Part shown: one piece after another, positions 15,730-24,133 of the stretch
Numbering within the stretch: position 1 is the first letter of the stretch
Layout: each line of letters starts with the position of its first letter
Assembly: GCF_029889845.1 (NCBI RefSeq)
Contig: NZ_JARANV010000002.1
Location: 62,001-126,000 of the forward strand
Length of the DNA: 64,000 bases
From: Halomonas sp. 25-S5
GTDB lineage: Bacteria; Pseudomonadota; Gammaproteobacteria; Pseudomonadales; Halomonadaceae
Direction of reading: 5' to 3'
The notes under the pieces: model-generated
What the model was told of the DNA's origin: nothing
The model's database searches: none
What the model saw: the letters and a program-made list of their open reading frames with translations, nothing else
Position numbers and translations under genes: made by a program

Positions 15730-16581
15730 ATGTACCGGGTAATCCTGCTGCCCCACGATGTCGACACCCGTGAGCTGCGGCGTGCCCTGTGGGCCCATCG
15801 CATCGGCCACCGCGTCACCGAGGAGAGCGAGGGGCAGGTGCTGTGGCTGGTCGACCCCGAGCAGCACGAGGCGATGCTCAGGCTGCTAGAGCACTGGCGG
15901 CAGGGCGAGCCGCTGATGCCCGAACAAACGCCGGCCGCGAGGCGCTCGCCCGGCGAGCTGCTCGGCCCCTTTCGCCAGGTGCCGGTGACGTCCCTCGCGC
16001 TGGTGCTGTGCCTGATGGTCTTCGCCGCCATGGGGGTACTCGGCGACCGCGTGGTCGCGGCGCTGACCGTCGTGCCGGTGGTCGTGGCCAATGGCGGCCT
16101 GGCCTTCGGCAACCTCGGTGAGGCGCTCGCCTCGGGCCAGGTATGGCGGCTGCTGTCACCGGCCTTCCTGCACTTCGGCTGGATGCACCTGATCTTCAAC
16201 ATGCTGTGGCTCTGGTACTTCGGTCGCCAGGTGGAGGCGCTGCAGGGCAGCAGGCGGATGTTGACGCTGTTGCTCGTCGCCGGCATCGGCGCCAACCTGG
16301 CCCAGTACGCCGCGGGGACCGTGCTGTTCGGCGGCATGTCCGGCGTCGATTTCGCGCTGCTGGCCTATGTCTGGCTGATGTCGCGCCGCGCGCCGCGCAG
16401 CGGCTTCTTCGTGCCCCAGATGCTGGTGGTCTTCATGCTCGGCTGGCTGGTCTTCGCAATGACTGACATGGCCGCCATGGTCGGGTTCGGCAACGTGGCC
16501 AACGAGGCGCACCTGGGCGGGCTGGTCGTGGGCCTGGCGCTGGGCTGGTATCATTCCGGCCGCGCCCGCCGTCAATCCTGA
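15730..16581 (+). CDS. Rhomboid-family intramembrane serine protease (GlpG-type)
   Basis: 284 residues. The N-terminal ~70 residues form a soluble GlpG-like cap (MYRVILLPHDVDTRELRRAL). Membrane helices follow, with the rhomboid signatures WRLLSPAFLHFGWMHLIFNM (about 139-158), catalytic Ser204 in GGMSGVDFALLAY and catalytic His261 in NEAHLGGLVVG. The family cleaves membrane helices of other proteins within the inner membrane. Start 15730 has GGAGAGG upstream. Followed by yeaC after 11 bp. Confidence 0.93.
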   Translation: MYRVILLPHDVDTRELRRALWAHRIGHRVTEESEGQVLWLVDPEQHEAMLRLLEHWRQGEPLMPEQTPAARRSPGELLGPFRQVPVTSLALVLCLMVFAAMGVLGDRVVAALTVVPVVVANGGLAFGNLGEALASGQVWRLLSPAFLHFGWMHLIFNMLWLWYFGRQVEALQGSRRMLTLLLVAGIGANLAQYAAGTVLFGGMSGVDFALLAYVWLMSRRAPRSGFFVPQMLVVFMLGWLVFAMTDMAAMVGFGNVANEAHLGGLVVGLALGWYHSGRARRQS

Positions 16582-16592
16582 GAGACCCCGTC

Positions 16593-16877
16593 ATGAGCGA
16601 GATGTCCTTCGATCGCATGATCCAGCAGATGACCCCCTCCATCTACGAGAGCCTCAAGCGGGCCGTATCGCTGCGCAAGTGGCCGGATGGCCGGATGCTG
16701 ACGGCCGAGCAGACCGAGCTGTGCCTCGAGGCGGTGATGCGCTATGAGGCGGAGAACCAGGTGCCCGAGGAACAGCGGGTCGGCTACCTTCAGCGACGCA
16801 CCTGCGGCAGCGCCAGCAGCGGGGTTGACGTGCCCCCCGAACGGGCCGGCCTGGCCCGGGATGCCAGCCGTGACTGA
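16593..16877 (+). CDS. yeaC: YeaC family protein (DUF1315)
   Basis: 94 residues beginning MSEMSFDRMIQQMTPSIYES, with the conserved RKWPDGRMLTAEQTELCLEA core. It is a small soluble family without known activity. The C-terminus (after VGYLQRR) is less conserved than usual. The coding end overlaps the next gene by 17 bp in another frame, so the pair is translationally linked. Confidence 0.85.
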   Translation: MSEMSFDRMIQQMTPSIYESLKRAVSLRKWPDGRMLTAEQTELCLEAVMRYEAENQVPEEQRVGYLQRRTCGSASSGVDVPPERAGLARDASRD

Positions 16878-17712
16878 GCCGATCGATACTGCCACGGTGG
16901 TTCAGGGTTGCCTGAACAAGATGGCTGTCGAACCAGGGACTCCGGCCCGCTACATGCTGCGCGCCGGCGAGGCGAGAATCGACCTCAATGCCTGTCTCGG
17001 CAAGCCCTTGCGGCTGGAATGGACCGGGGCCATCGCCTGCACGCACTGTGGCCGGGCCACCCGGAAGAGCTTCGCCCAGGGCCACTGCTACCCGTGTTTC
17101 AAGCGGCTCGCCCAATGCGACACCTGCATCATGAAGCCGGAGCTCTGCCATTTCTTCGAGGGCACCTGTCGCGAGCCCGATTGGGGCGAGCGTCACTGCT
17201 TCCAGCCCCATGTGGTCTATCTGGCCAACGCCTCGGGCCTCAAGGTGGGCATCACCCGCTCAAGCCAGATGCCGACCCGCTGGCTCGATCAGGGCGCCGT
17301 GCAGGCGCTGCCGATTCTCGAGGTGGACACCCGCCAGCAGTCGGGGTTCGTGGAGGTGCTGTTCAAGGAGGAAGTCTCCGACCGCACCAACTGGCGGGCC
17401 ATGCTCAAGGGCGACACCCTGGCCCTTGACCTGGTGGCCGAGCGGGACCGCCTGCTGGCGCGCCTGGAGGCTGGCCTGGCCAACCTGCGCGAACGCTTCG
17501 GGGCCGACGCCATCCGCCTCCTCGACGAGGCGCCGCTGAGCTTCGACTATCCGGTGCTGGCGTTTCCCGCCAAGGTGGTCTCCCACAATCTCGACAAGAA
17601 TCCTGTGGTGGCCGGCATCCTGCTGGGCATCAAGGGCCAGTACCTGATTCTCGACAGTGGCGTGATCAACCTGCGCAAGTTCACCGGCTACGAGGTCAAG
17701 GTCGCCGCCTGA
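16861..17712 (+). CDS. DUF2797 protein, zinc-binding with GIY-YIG-like segment
   Basis: 283 residues from ATG 16861 (GTG 16870 is an alternative; both overlap the yeaC end). Four cysteine clusters suggest zinc binding: CTHCGRATRKSF, CYPCF, CDTCIMKPELCHFF and the TCREPDWGERHC region. After these, VVYLANASGLKVGITRSSQM resembles the start of a GIY-YIG nuclease fold. DUF2797 has no assigned function known to me; nucleic-acid binding is a reasonable inference. It follows yeaC directly and probably shares its mRNA. Confidence 0.82.
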   Translation: MPAVTEPIDTATVVQGCLNKMAVEPGTPARYMLRAGEARIDLNACLGKPLRLEWTGAIACTHCGRATRKSFAQGHCYPCFKRLAQCDTCIMKPELCHFFEGTCREPDWGERHCFQPHVVYLANASGLKVGITRSSQMPTRWLDQGAVQALPILEVDTRQQSGFVEVLFKEEVSDRTNWRAMLKGDTLALDLVAERDRLLARLEAGLANLRERFGADAIRLLDEAPLSFDYPVLAFPAKVVSHNLDKNPVVAGILLGIKGQYLILDSGVINLRKFTGYEVKVAA

Positions 17713-17765
17713 TCCCTGCGCTATGCTTCTGGTACCCCAGGCATTTTTCTGCAGGAGAGCAACCG

Positions 17766-18764
17766 ATGAGCGAGTCCATGCGTGCCATGTGCCTGCATGC
17801 CCCGGGCAGGCCACTCGAACTGGAGCGGGTCGCGCGCCCCGTGCCCGGGCCCGGTGAGGTCGAGGTGCGCGTGCTGGCCTGCGGGGTCTGCCGGACCGAC
17901 CTTCATGTCCTCGATGGCGATCTCACCGAGCCCCGCCTGCCGCTGATCCCGGGCCACGAGATCGTCGGTGAGGTGACGGCGCTGGGGGAGGGCGTCCAGG
18001 CGCCGGCCCCGGGAACGCGGGTCGGGGTGCCCTGGCTGGGCTGGACCTGCGGCGAGTGCGAGCCCTGCCGGGCCGGTCGCGAGAACCTCTGCGAGCGGGC
18101 CGAGTTCACCGGCTACACCCGCGATGGTGGTTACGCGGAGTACTGCGTGGCCGATGCCCGCTACTGCTTTCCCCTGGATGTCGAGGATGCCCAGGCCGCC
18201 GCCCCGCTGCTGTGTGCCGGCCTGATCGGCTATCGCACCTGGCGGCTGGCCGGTGGCGAGGCGAACCGCCGGCTCGGCATCTATGGCTTCGGTGCCGCGG
18301 CACACATCCTCGCCCAGCTCGCCGTCGCCCGGGGGCAAGCGGTCTATGCCTTCACGCGCCCCGGGGACACCCAGGCCCAGGCGTTTGCCCGTCGCCTGGG
18401 TGCCGTCTGGGCCGGCGGCAGCGACGAGGCCCCGCCCGAGCGCCTGGACGCCGCCCTGCTCTTCGCTCCGGTGGGTGAGCTTATCCCCACGGCACTGGCC
18501 GCGGTGCGTCCCGGCGGGGCGGTGGTCTCCGGGGGCATCCACATGTCCGATATTCCTTCCTTTCCCTACCGCCTGCTCTGGGAAGAGCGCTCGGTGAAGT
18601 CGGTGGCCAACCTGACTCGCCGCGATGGCGAGGAGTTTCTGACGCTCGCGCCCGAGGTGCCCATCAACACCGAGACCCAGGCCTACCCGCTGGAACAGGC
18701 CAACCAGGCACTGGAGGATCTGCGCGAGGGGCGCCTCTCCGGGGCCGCGGTGCTGATTCCCTGA
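17766..18764 (+). CDS. Zinc-binding alcohol dehydrogenase family protein (AdhA-like)
   Basis: 332 residues of the zinc-dependent MDR superfamily. Catalytic zinc ligands are in ACGVCRTDLHVLDG and PGHEIVGEV; the structural zinc cysteines are in CGECEPCRAGRENLC. The Rossmann segment LGIYGFGAAAHILAQLAVAR replaces the usual GxGxxG with GFGAAA, as in the TIGR02822-type subfamily. CAGGAG precedes the ATG. Substrate cannot be assigned. It is convergent with the radical SAM gene, 46 bp apart. Confidence 0.88.
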   Translation: MSESMRAMCLHAPGRPLELERVARPVPGPGEVEVRVLACGVCRTDLHVLDGDLTEPRLPLIPGHEIVGEVTALGEGVQAPAPGTRVGVPWLGWTCGECEPCRAGRENLCERAEFTGYTRDGGYAEYCVADARYCFPLDVEDAQAAAPLLCAGLIGYRTWRLAGGEANRRLGIYGFGAAAHILAQLAVARGQAVYAFTRPGDTQAQAFARRLGAVWAGGSDEAPPERLDAALLFAPVGELIPTALAAVRPGGAVVSGGIHMSDIPSFPYRLLWEERSVKSVANLTRRDGEEFLTLAPEVPINTETQAYPLEQANQALEDLREGRLSGAAVLIP

Positions 18765-18810
18765 ACCGTTCCCTGACCCGGTGGCCCACGCCGAGTCTGT
18801 TCTCGAGGTG

Positions 18811-19899
18811 TCAATCGAACAGATCTCCCTGGGCATGGGGCGGTCGGAAGGCCGAGGTATCCAGTCTCTGGGCCGCCTCGGCCGCCGGGTCATTGAGGCC
18901 GAAGCGGCGGCAGGCCTTGCGGAAGCGTTGCTCCAGCAGCTCCGCGAACACCCCCTCGCCGCGCATGCGCTTGCCGAAACGCGAGTCGTAGTCCGCGCCG
19001 CCGCGGTACTGGCGGATGAGGCTCATCACCTTGCTGGCCCGTTCGGGGTAATGCGTCTCAAGCCACGACTCGAACAGCGGGGCGACCTCCCGGGGCAGGC
19101 GCAGCAGCATCCAGCCGGCGGTGGTGGCTCCGGCGTCCGCGGCGGCCTCGAGCAGGCGTTCGAGCTCGTGGTCGGTCAGCCCCGGAATCACCGGCGAGAC
19201 CAGGGCACCCACCGGAATGCCGGCGTCGGCCAGGGTGCGGATCACTCTGAGCCTCGTGGACGGGGAGGCGGCCCGCGGCTCCAGGGTTCGCTTCAGCTCG
19301 GTATCGAGGCTGGTGAGGCTGACCATCACCCGCACCAGGCGCTGTCTGGCCAGGGCCCGCAGCAGGTCGAGGTCGCGCAGGATCAGCCCGCCCTTGGTCA
19401 CCAGGGTCACCGGATGGCGGCACTCGAGCAGCAGCGACAGGATGGCGTGGGTGGTGGTGTAGCGGGCTTCCAGGGGCTGGTAGGCATCGGTGTTGCCGGC
19501 AAGATTGATGGAGCGGCACTGGTGGCCGGGCCTGCACAGCTCTTCTCGCAGTCGCTCGACCAGCCCGGTACGGGCGATCAGCCGGGTCTCGAAGTCCAGA
19601 CCCGGCGAAAGATCCCAGTAGGCATGGCTCGGCCTGGCGAAGCAGTAGATGCAGCCATGCTCGCAGCCACGATAGGGGTTGATCGAGCGGTCGAAGGGCA
19701 GGTCGGGGGAGCTGTTCCAGGACAGCGCGCTGCGAGTGCGTTCCTCGCGCACCTCGGTGGCCAGGCTCGTCGGCGACTCCTCCTGCCACCAGCCGTCGTC
19801 GACCGGCTCGCTGGTGGTCGGGGCGAAGCGGTTGTGGGGGTCGAAGGTGGCGCCGCGGCCCTTGCGCGCCACCCCGTCGCAGTTCGGCTGATGGACCAT
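18811..19899 (-). CDS. PA0069-type radical SAM protein (spore-photoproduct-lyase-like)
   Basis: 362 residues. The CxxxCxxC iron-sulfur motif is in NPYRGCEHGCIYCFARPSH (about residues 73-91). Further family motifs are NLAGNTDAYQPLEARY, LVTKGGLILRDLDLL and ALVSPVIPGLTD. The protein resembles SplB DNA-repair lyases but its substrate is unknown. The promoter contains an excellent LexA-type box 17 bp before the ATG, implying induction by DNA damage. Monocistronic. Confidence 0.9.
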   Translation of the reverse strand: MVHQPNCDGVARKGRGATFDPHNRFAPTTSEPVDDGWWQEESPTSLATEVREERTRSALSWNSSPDLPFDRSINPYRGCEHGCIYCFARPSHAYWDLSPGLDFETRLIARTGLVERLREELCRPGHQCRSINLAGNTDAYQPLEARYTTTHAILSLLLECRHPVTLVTKGGLILRDLDLLRALARQRLVRVMVSLTSLDTELKRTLEPRAASPSTRLRVIRTLADAGIPVGALVSPVIPGLTDHELERLLEAAADAGATTAGWMLLRLPREVAPLFESWLETHYPERASKVMSLIRQYRGGADYDSRFGKRMRGEGVFAELLEQRFRKACRRFGLNDPAAEAAQRLDTSAFRPPHAQGDLFD

Positions 19900-19915
19900 C
19901 GGGGGTGCCTGTTTG

Positions 19916-19931
19916 CTGTATTTATAAACAG
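19916..19931 (-). promoter_or_regulatory. LexA-type SOS box before the radical SAM gene
   Basis: CTGTATTTATAAACAG fits the gammaproteobacterial CTGT-N8-ACAG consensus, and the flanking bases (TG before, TATATG after) extend the AT-rich symmetry. It overlaps the probable -10 region (TTTATAAAT on the minus strand), the usual position for repression. Confidence 0.85.
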
Positions 19932-19975
19932 TATATGTGCACAGTGATGGCCTGTCAGCTCATCGGCAAATCGGC

Positions 19976-19997
19976 TGCGCCAGGTCAACCTGGCGCA
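19976..19997. promoter_or_regulatory. 22-bp near-perfect palindrome (candidate operator)
   Basis: Arms TGCGCCAGGT and ACCTGGCGCA with a 2-bp centre (CA). It lies between the radical SAM promoter and the btu promoter, ending 9 bp before the btu -35 box. No T-run follows, so an operator is likelier than a terminator. The cognate regulator is unknown. Confidence 0.5.
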
Positions 19998-20006
19998 TGA
20001 TGCGCG

Positions 20007-20035
20007 TTGACGCTTCATCGGAGGGTTGCTAGCTT
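20007..20035 (+). promoter_or_regulatory. Sigma-70 promoter of the btu operon
   Basis: TTGACG (20007-20012), 17-nt spacer, TAGCTT (20030-20035). The predicted transcript start near 20042 coincides with the beginning of the cobalamin riboswitch. Confidence 0.6.
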
Positions 20036-20041
20036 ACGCGC

Positions 20042-20242
20042 ACTCTCAGGTGCTGGTGGATGCTTCTGCCAGTGAAACGGGAAGTCGGTGATCTCATTCC
20101 GACGCTGCCCCCGCAACGGTGATCGAGGAAAGAACGGCCATCACGCCACTGTGTTGCTGCACGGGAAGGCGGTCGTTCGGGACGTCGGGCCTGCTTCATG
20201 CCCGGCACTCACTCGTCAGCCCGGAGACCGGCCCGAGAGTTC
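20042..20242 (+). ncRNA. Cobalamin (B12) riboswitch
   Basis: The leader carries the conserved aptamer blocks in order: CAGGTGC, GTGAAACGGGAAGTCGGTG, GACGCTGCCCCCGCAACGGT, GCCACTGTG, GGGAAGGCGG and the B12 box GCCCGGAGACCGGCC at about 20220-20234. About 140 nt of expression platform separates it from the btuB start; I could not define the switching hairpin by eye. It should reduce btuB expression when adenosylcobalamin is plentiful. Confidence 0.95.
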
Positions 20243-20381
20243 ATGCCGAGTTGCGGTGGGCAACCTCGAGGCAGGGCCGGCGCCACTTTTCCGTTTGTCC
20301 TTCTTCCTCGACCCCTTGCCGCCTCGGCGCTCAATACGCCATCACGCCGTGCGGGTGAGTACGGTGAGCAAGGGACACACC

Positions 20382-22214
20382 ATGAAAACCAGACACCACG
20401 CCGTCCAGGGCCTGGCCGCCGTTGGCCTCGCCGCACTTCCGCTGGCCGTCCACGCCCAGACCGATAACACCGACCAGACCCTCGATCTCAATCCCATGGT
20501 GATCACCGCGGCGCTGGCGCCGCGTACCGCCGACCAGAGCCTCTCCTCCGTTACCGTGATCGACGAGGCCACCCTGCGCCGCCAGGATCCCGCCAGCATC
20601 ACCGATGTGCTGCGTGGCCAGCCCGGGGTGGATGTCAGCACCAGCGGGAGCTTCGGCAAGCAGAGCAGCGTCTTCATCCGCGGGACGGGCAGCAATGCCA
20701 ATGTGCTGCTGATCGACGGGATCCGTCTTCGCTCGGCGACCACGGGGGCGGCCTCCTGGGAGTTCCTGGATCCGCGCATGTTCGAGCGTGCCGAGATCGT
20801 GCGCGGGCCGCGTGGCAGCCTCTACGGTGCCGATGCGGTGGGGGGCGTGGTCCAGTTGTTTACCCCGGAAGGGGAAGAGGGCGAGCCCATGCCGAGTATT
20901 TCGGTGGGCGGCGGCTCCTTCGAGACCCAGCGATACAGTGCCAGCCTCTCCGGCGCCGAGGACGGCACCCGCTACCACTTCGCCGCGAGCCGTTTCGATA
21001 CCGAGGGCGCACCGGTGCGCCGCGATGGGGACGACAAGGGGTATGACAATACCAGTGGCCTGGTGAGGCTTTCCCATACCTTCGAGAGTGGAGGGGAGGT
21101 CGGCATGCTAGCGCTGCGCTCTAAGGGGAGTACGGAGTTCGATAGCTTCGGTGCTCCGGCAGAAGATGATTTTGTACAGCAGGTGGCGGGAATCTATGGT
21201 GAACTTCCGGTCACCGATATTTGGCGCAGCCGCCTGACGCTAAGCGAGTCACGGGACGAGCGCGATACGGTGGCGCCAACTTATACAGCCTTGTATGAGA
21301 CTCAAACTCGAACTGCACGCTGGGAAAATACCTTGTACGTGGGAGTCCATGAACTTGTTGCAGGAATCGAACATAGTGAAGACAGTGTCAGCAGCAGTGC
21401 AGACTATGACGAGGATAGTCGAGACAACACGTCGGTCTTCGCTCAAGGCTTGCTGGACTTTACACCGCTATCCCTTCAGGCCAGCCTTCGTCATGACGAC
21501 AACGAGGCCTATGGCGAGGAAATCACCGGTAGCCTGGCGCTCGGTTACGATTTGGACGACTCCCACACGCTGAGAGCGAGTTACGGGACGGCATTTAGAG
21601 CACCCACCTTTAATGATCTGTATTTCCCCGGTTTCGCGAATCCAGATCTGGAAGCGGAAACATCCGAAACTTTTGAATTGGGGATCCATGGCCAGTATGA
21701 CGCCTGGTTCTGGGATCTTGCCGCCTACCAGACCGATATCGAGAATCTGATAGACAATGTGGATACAACGGGAGATGGCTGGGTCGACACTCCCGAAAAC
21801 ATAGCTGAGGCACGTATCCGAGGTGCAGAACTGTCCGCCGGTACCGAGATCGATGACTGGACCCTTCAGGCGGCACTGACCTATACCGACCCGGAAAACC
21901 GGAGTGGTGAGAATGCCGGCAACCGACTTGCCCGCCGTGCCACCCAGAGCCTGCGCTTCGATGTCGACCGAGAGCTGGGGGACTGGTCGCTGGGCGGCTC
22001 CTGGATCGCCCAGAACCATCGCTACAACGATTCCGACAACGAGCAACGCCTAGCCGGCTTCGGCATCGTCAACCTGCGCGCCGGCTGGGAGTTTGCGCCG
22101 ATGTGGTCTGCCCGTCTGACAGTCGATAACGCCCTGGACAAGGAGTATGAGACCGCGAAGGACTTCATCAATGCCGGCCGGGCGGCCTTTGTCAGCGTTC
22201 ACTTTGGCCAGTAG
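20382..22214 (+). CDS. btuB: BtuB, TonB-dependent vitamin B12 receptor
   Basis: 610 residues with a signal peptide (MKTRHHAVQGLAAVGLAALP, cleavage after VHA), a TonB box region (DLNPMVITAALA), a plug domain (SITDVLRGQPGVDVSTSGSF; LLIDGIRLRSATTGAASWEF; EIVRGPRGSLYGADAVGG) and a 22-strand barrel ending ...GRAAFVSVHFGQ. The length matches E. coli BtuB (614). The start at 20382 follows AAGGGA. The riboswitch upstream and btuFCD downstream confirm the role in cobalamin uptake. The stretch 21100-21880 is clearly poorer in GC than the flanks, as often seen for surface-exposed loops. Confidence 0.95.
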   Translation: MKTRHHAVQGLAAVGLAALPLAVHAQTDNTDQTLDLNPMVITAALAPRTADQSLSSVTVIDEATLRRQDPASITDVLRGQPGVDVSTSGSFGKQSSVFIRGTGSNANVLLIDGIRLRSATTGAASWEFLDPRMFERAEIVRGPRGSLYGADAVGGVVQLFTPEGEEGEPMPSISVGGGSFETQRYSASLSGAEDGTRYHFAASRFDTEGAPVRRDGDDKGYDNTSGLVRLSHTFESGGEVGMLALRSKGSTEFDSFGAPAEDDFVQQVAGIYGELPVTDIWRSRLTLSESRDERDTVAPTYTALYETQTRTARWENTLYVGVHELVAGIEHSEDSVSSSADYDEDSRDNTSVFAQGLLDFTPLSLQASLRHDDNEAYGEEITGSLALGYDLDDSHTLRASYGTAFRAPTFNDLYFPGFANPDLEAETSETFELGIHGQYDAWFWDLAAYQTDIENLIDNVDTTGDGWVDTPENIAEARIRGAELSAGTEIDDWTLQAALTYTDPENRSGENAGNRLARRATQSLRFDVDRELGDWSLGGSWIAQNHRYNDSDNEQRLAGFGIVNLRAGWEFAPMWSARLTVDNALDKEYETAKDFINAGRAAFVSVHFGQ

Positions 22215-22224
22215 GACCTCGTCA

Positions 22225-23121
22225 GTGCCCCGCCGTCTGTTCGGCTGGCCTGGGCTCTGGTTCGCGCTGCTGTGCGGCCTGGCCGGGCAGGCGTTTGCCG
22301 ATGAGGTCTGCGCCATCGATGATACCGACCGCGAGGTCTGTCTGGCGGCGCCGGCCGAGCGGATCGCCGCGTTGTCCCCCGGCGCCACCGAGCTGCTTTT
22401 CGCCGCCGGGGCGGGGGAGCGGGTGGTGGCGGTGGTGGATCACAGCGACTATCCGCCCGAGGCCAGCGAGCTGCCCACGGTGGGCAGTCATGCCCGCCTG
22501 GACCTGGAGCGGTTGGTGGTCCTGCAGCCGGACCTGGTGATCGGCTGGGTCACCGGCAATCCCGCCGAACAGGTGGAGCGCCTCGAGCGGCTGGGGGTGC
22601 CGGTGTTCCGCATCGAGCCTCGGGACTTCGAAGGCATCGCCTCGGCCCTCGAGCGGCTGGCGCGTCTGGCCGGCAGCGAGGCGCAGGGACGCCTGGCCGC
22701 CGAGCGTTTTCGCCAGGGGCTCGCTGAGCTGGCGGCGCGCCATGCAGCCGCGCCTCCGGTGCCTGTGTTCTACCAGGTGTGGGACGCGCCGTTGATGACC
22801 GTCAACGACGACCATCTGATCGGCAAGGCGATCACGCTGTGTGGCGGCGTGAACATCTTCGGCGGCTTGTCGCGACTGGTGCCGCGCATCGACGATGAGG
22901 CCCTGCTGGCGGCCGATCCCGAGGTGATCCTCGCCGGTGGGCGGGGGGAGGAGAACCGCAGCTGGCTGGAATACTGGCAGCGCTTTCCCGAGCTGACGGC
23001 GGTGGCCCGTGACAACCTCTTCTTCGTGCCCCCGTCACTGCTCCAGCGCCCCACGCCGCGCCTGCTCGAGGGCAGCCGGCGGCTCTGTGACAGGCTGGAG
23101 GTGGCCCGTGGGCGGCGCTAA
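22225..23121 (+). CDS. btuF: BtuF, periplasmic cobalamin-binding protein
   Basis: 298 residues from a GTG at 22225 (AGGA 8 nt upstream), which gives a signal peptide (MPRRLFGWPGLWFALLCGLA, cleavage after QAFA). The class III binding-protein fold shows ERIAALSPGATELLFAAGAG, VGSHARLDLERLVVLQPDLV and VFYQVWDAPLMTVNDDHLIG, typical of BtuF. It delivers B12 to BtuCD. The gene begins 10 bp after btuB and overlaps btuC by 14 bp. Confidence 0.93.
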   Translation: MPRRLFGWPGLWFALLCGLAGQAFADEVCAIDDTDREVCLAAPAERIAALSPGATELLFAAGAGERVVAVVDHSDYPPEASELPTVGSHARLDLERLVVLQPDLVIGWVTGNPAEQVERLERLGVPVFRIEPRDFEGIASALERLARLAGSEAQGRLAAERFRQGLAELAARHAAAPPVPVFYQVWDAPLMTVNDDHLIGKAITLCGGVNIFGGLSRLVPRIDDEALLAADPEVILAGGRGEENRSWLEYWQRFPELTAVARDNLFFVPPSLLQRPTPRLLEGSRRLCDRLEVARGRR

Positions 23122-24133
23122 CCCGAGCCAAGGCCAAAGTGCCAGGGCCCACGGGCACCTCACGCCGGGCCAGCTGGCGTTGCCCCTGGGCGTGCTGGCC
23201 GCGCTCGCCCTGGCCGCCCTGGTGCTCGCCGTTGCCCTGGGCAGCGCCGATGTATCCCTGGGGGAGAGCCTCGCCGTGCTGGCGGGCGGTGGCGAGGTCC
23301 TGTCACGCACCCTGATCCTTGAGCTGCGCCTGCCGCGGGCCCTGGCCGCCTTTGCCACCGGCGGCCTGCTGGCAGTGGCCGGTGCCCTGATGCAGGTGTT
23401 GCTGCGCAACCCGCTGGCGGACCCCTATGTGCTGGGGCTTTCCGGCGGCGCAGCGGTGGGCGCCCTGCTGGCGATGCTGGCGGGGCTGGGCAGTGCCCTG
23501 ATCTCGGGATCGGCCTTTGCCGGCGCCCTGACGGCGACCCTGCTGGTGTTCGGCCTCGCCCATGGGACCGGCAGCTGGACCCCCTCGCGGCTGCTGCTCA
23601 CCGGGGTGGTCGTCGCGTCCGGCTGGGGGGCTTTGATCACTCTGATCCTGTCGCTCAGCCCGGCCCGGCAGCTGCCGGGCATGCTCTACTGGCTGATGGG
23701 CGACCTCGCCCATGCGCGGGGCCCCGGCGCCGCGCTGGGCCTGCTGGCCCTCGTCTGCCTGCTGGTGGTGCCCCTCGGGCGAAGCCTCAACGTGCTGGCC
23801 CGGGGCGGGCTGCAGGCCGCGGCCCTGGGCGTGGCGGTCCGGCGCCTGGAGTGGCTGATCTACCTGCTGGCGAGCCTGGTCACCGCCGTGGCGGTGACGA
23901 CGGCGGGGAGCATCGGCTTCGTGGGGCTGGTGGTGCCGCACATGCTGCGCCTGGTGCTGGGCAACGACCAGCGGCTGATCCTTCCCGCCTGTGCCCTGGC
24001 CGGCGGCACCCTGCTGGTGCTGGCCGATACCCTGGCGCGGACGGTGATCGCCCCCGAGCAGCTTCCGGTGGGGGTGATCACCGCCCTGCTCGGGGTGCCG
24101 ACCTTCCTCTACCTGCTGCATCGGAGCCGCTGA
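23108..24133 (+). CDS. btuC: BtuC, FecCD-family cobalamin ABC permease
   Basis: 341 residues from a GTG at 23108 (GGAGG 6 nt upstream, inside btuF). Ten hydrophobic segments; the FecCD signatures RLPRALAAFATGGLLAVAGA, LADPYVLGLSGGAAVGAL and GSIGFVGLVVPHMLRLVLG are complete. It forms the inner-membrane channel with BtuD. The stop TGA shares its last base with the btuD ATG (TGATG), a tight coupling. Confidence 0.94.
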   Translation: MGGANPSQGQSARAHGHLTPGQLALPLGVLAALALAALVLAVALGSADVSLGESLAVLAGGGEVLSRTLILELRLPRALAAFATGGLLAVAGALMQVLLRNPLADPYVLGLSGGAAVGALLAMLAGLGSALISGSAFAGALTATLLVFGLAHGTGSWTPSRLLLTGVVVASGWGALITLILSLSPARQLPGMLYWLMGDLAHARGPGAALGLLALVCLLVVPLGRSLNVLARGGLQAAALGVAVRRLEWLIYLLASLVTAVAVTTAGSIGFVGLVVPHMLRLVLGNDQRLILPACALAGGTLLVLADTLARTVIAPEQLPVGVITALLGVPTFLYLLHRSR

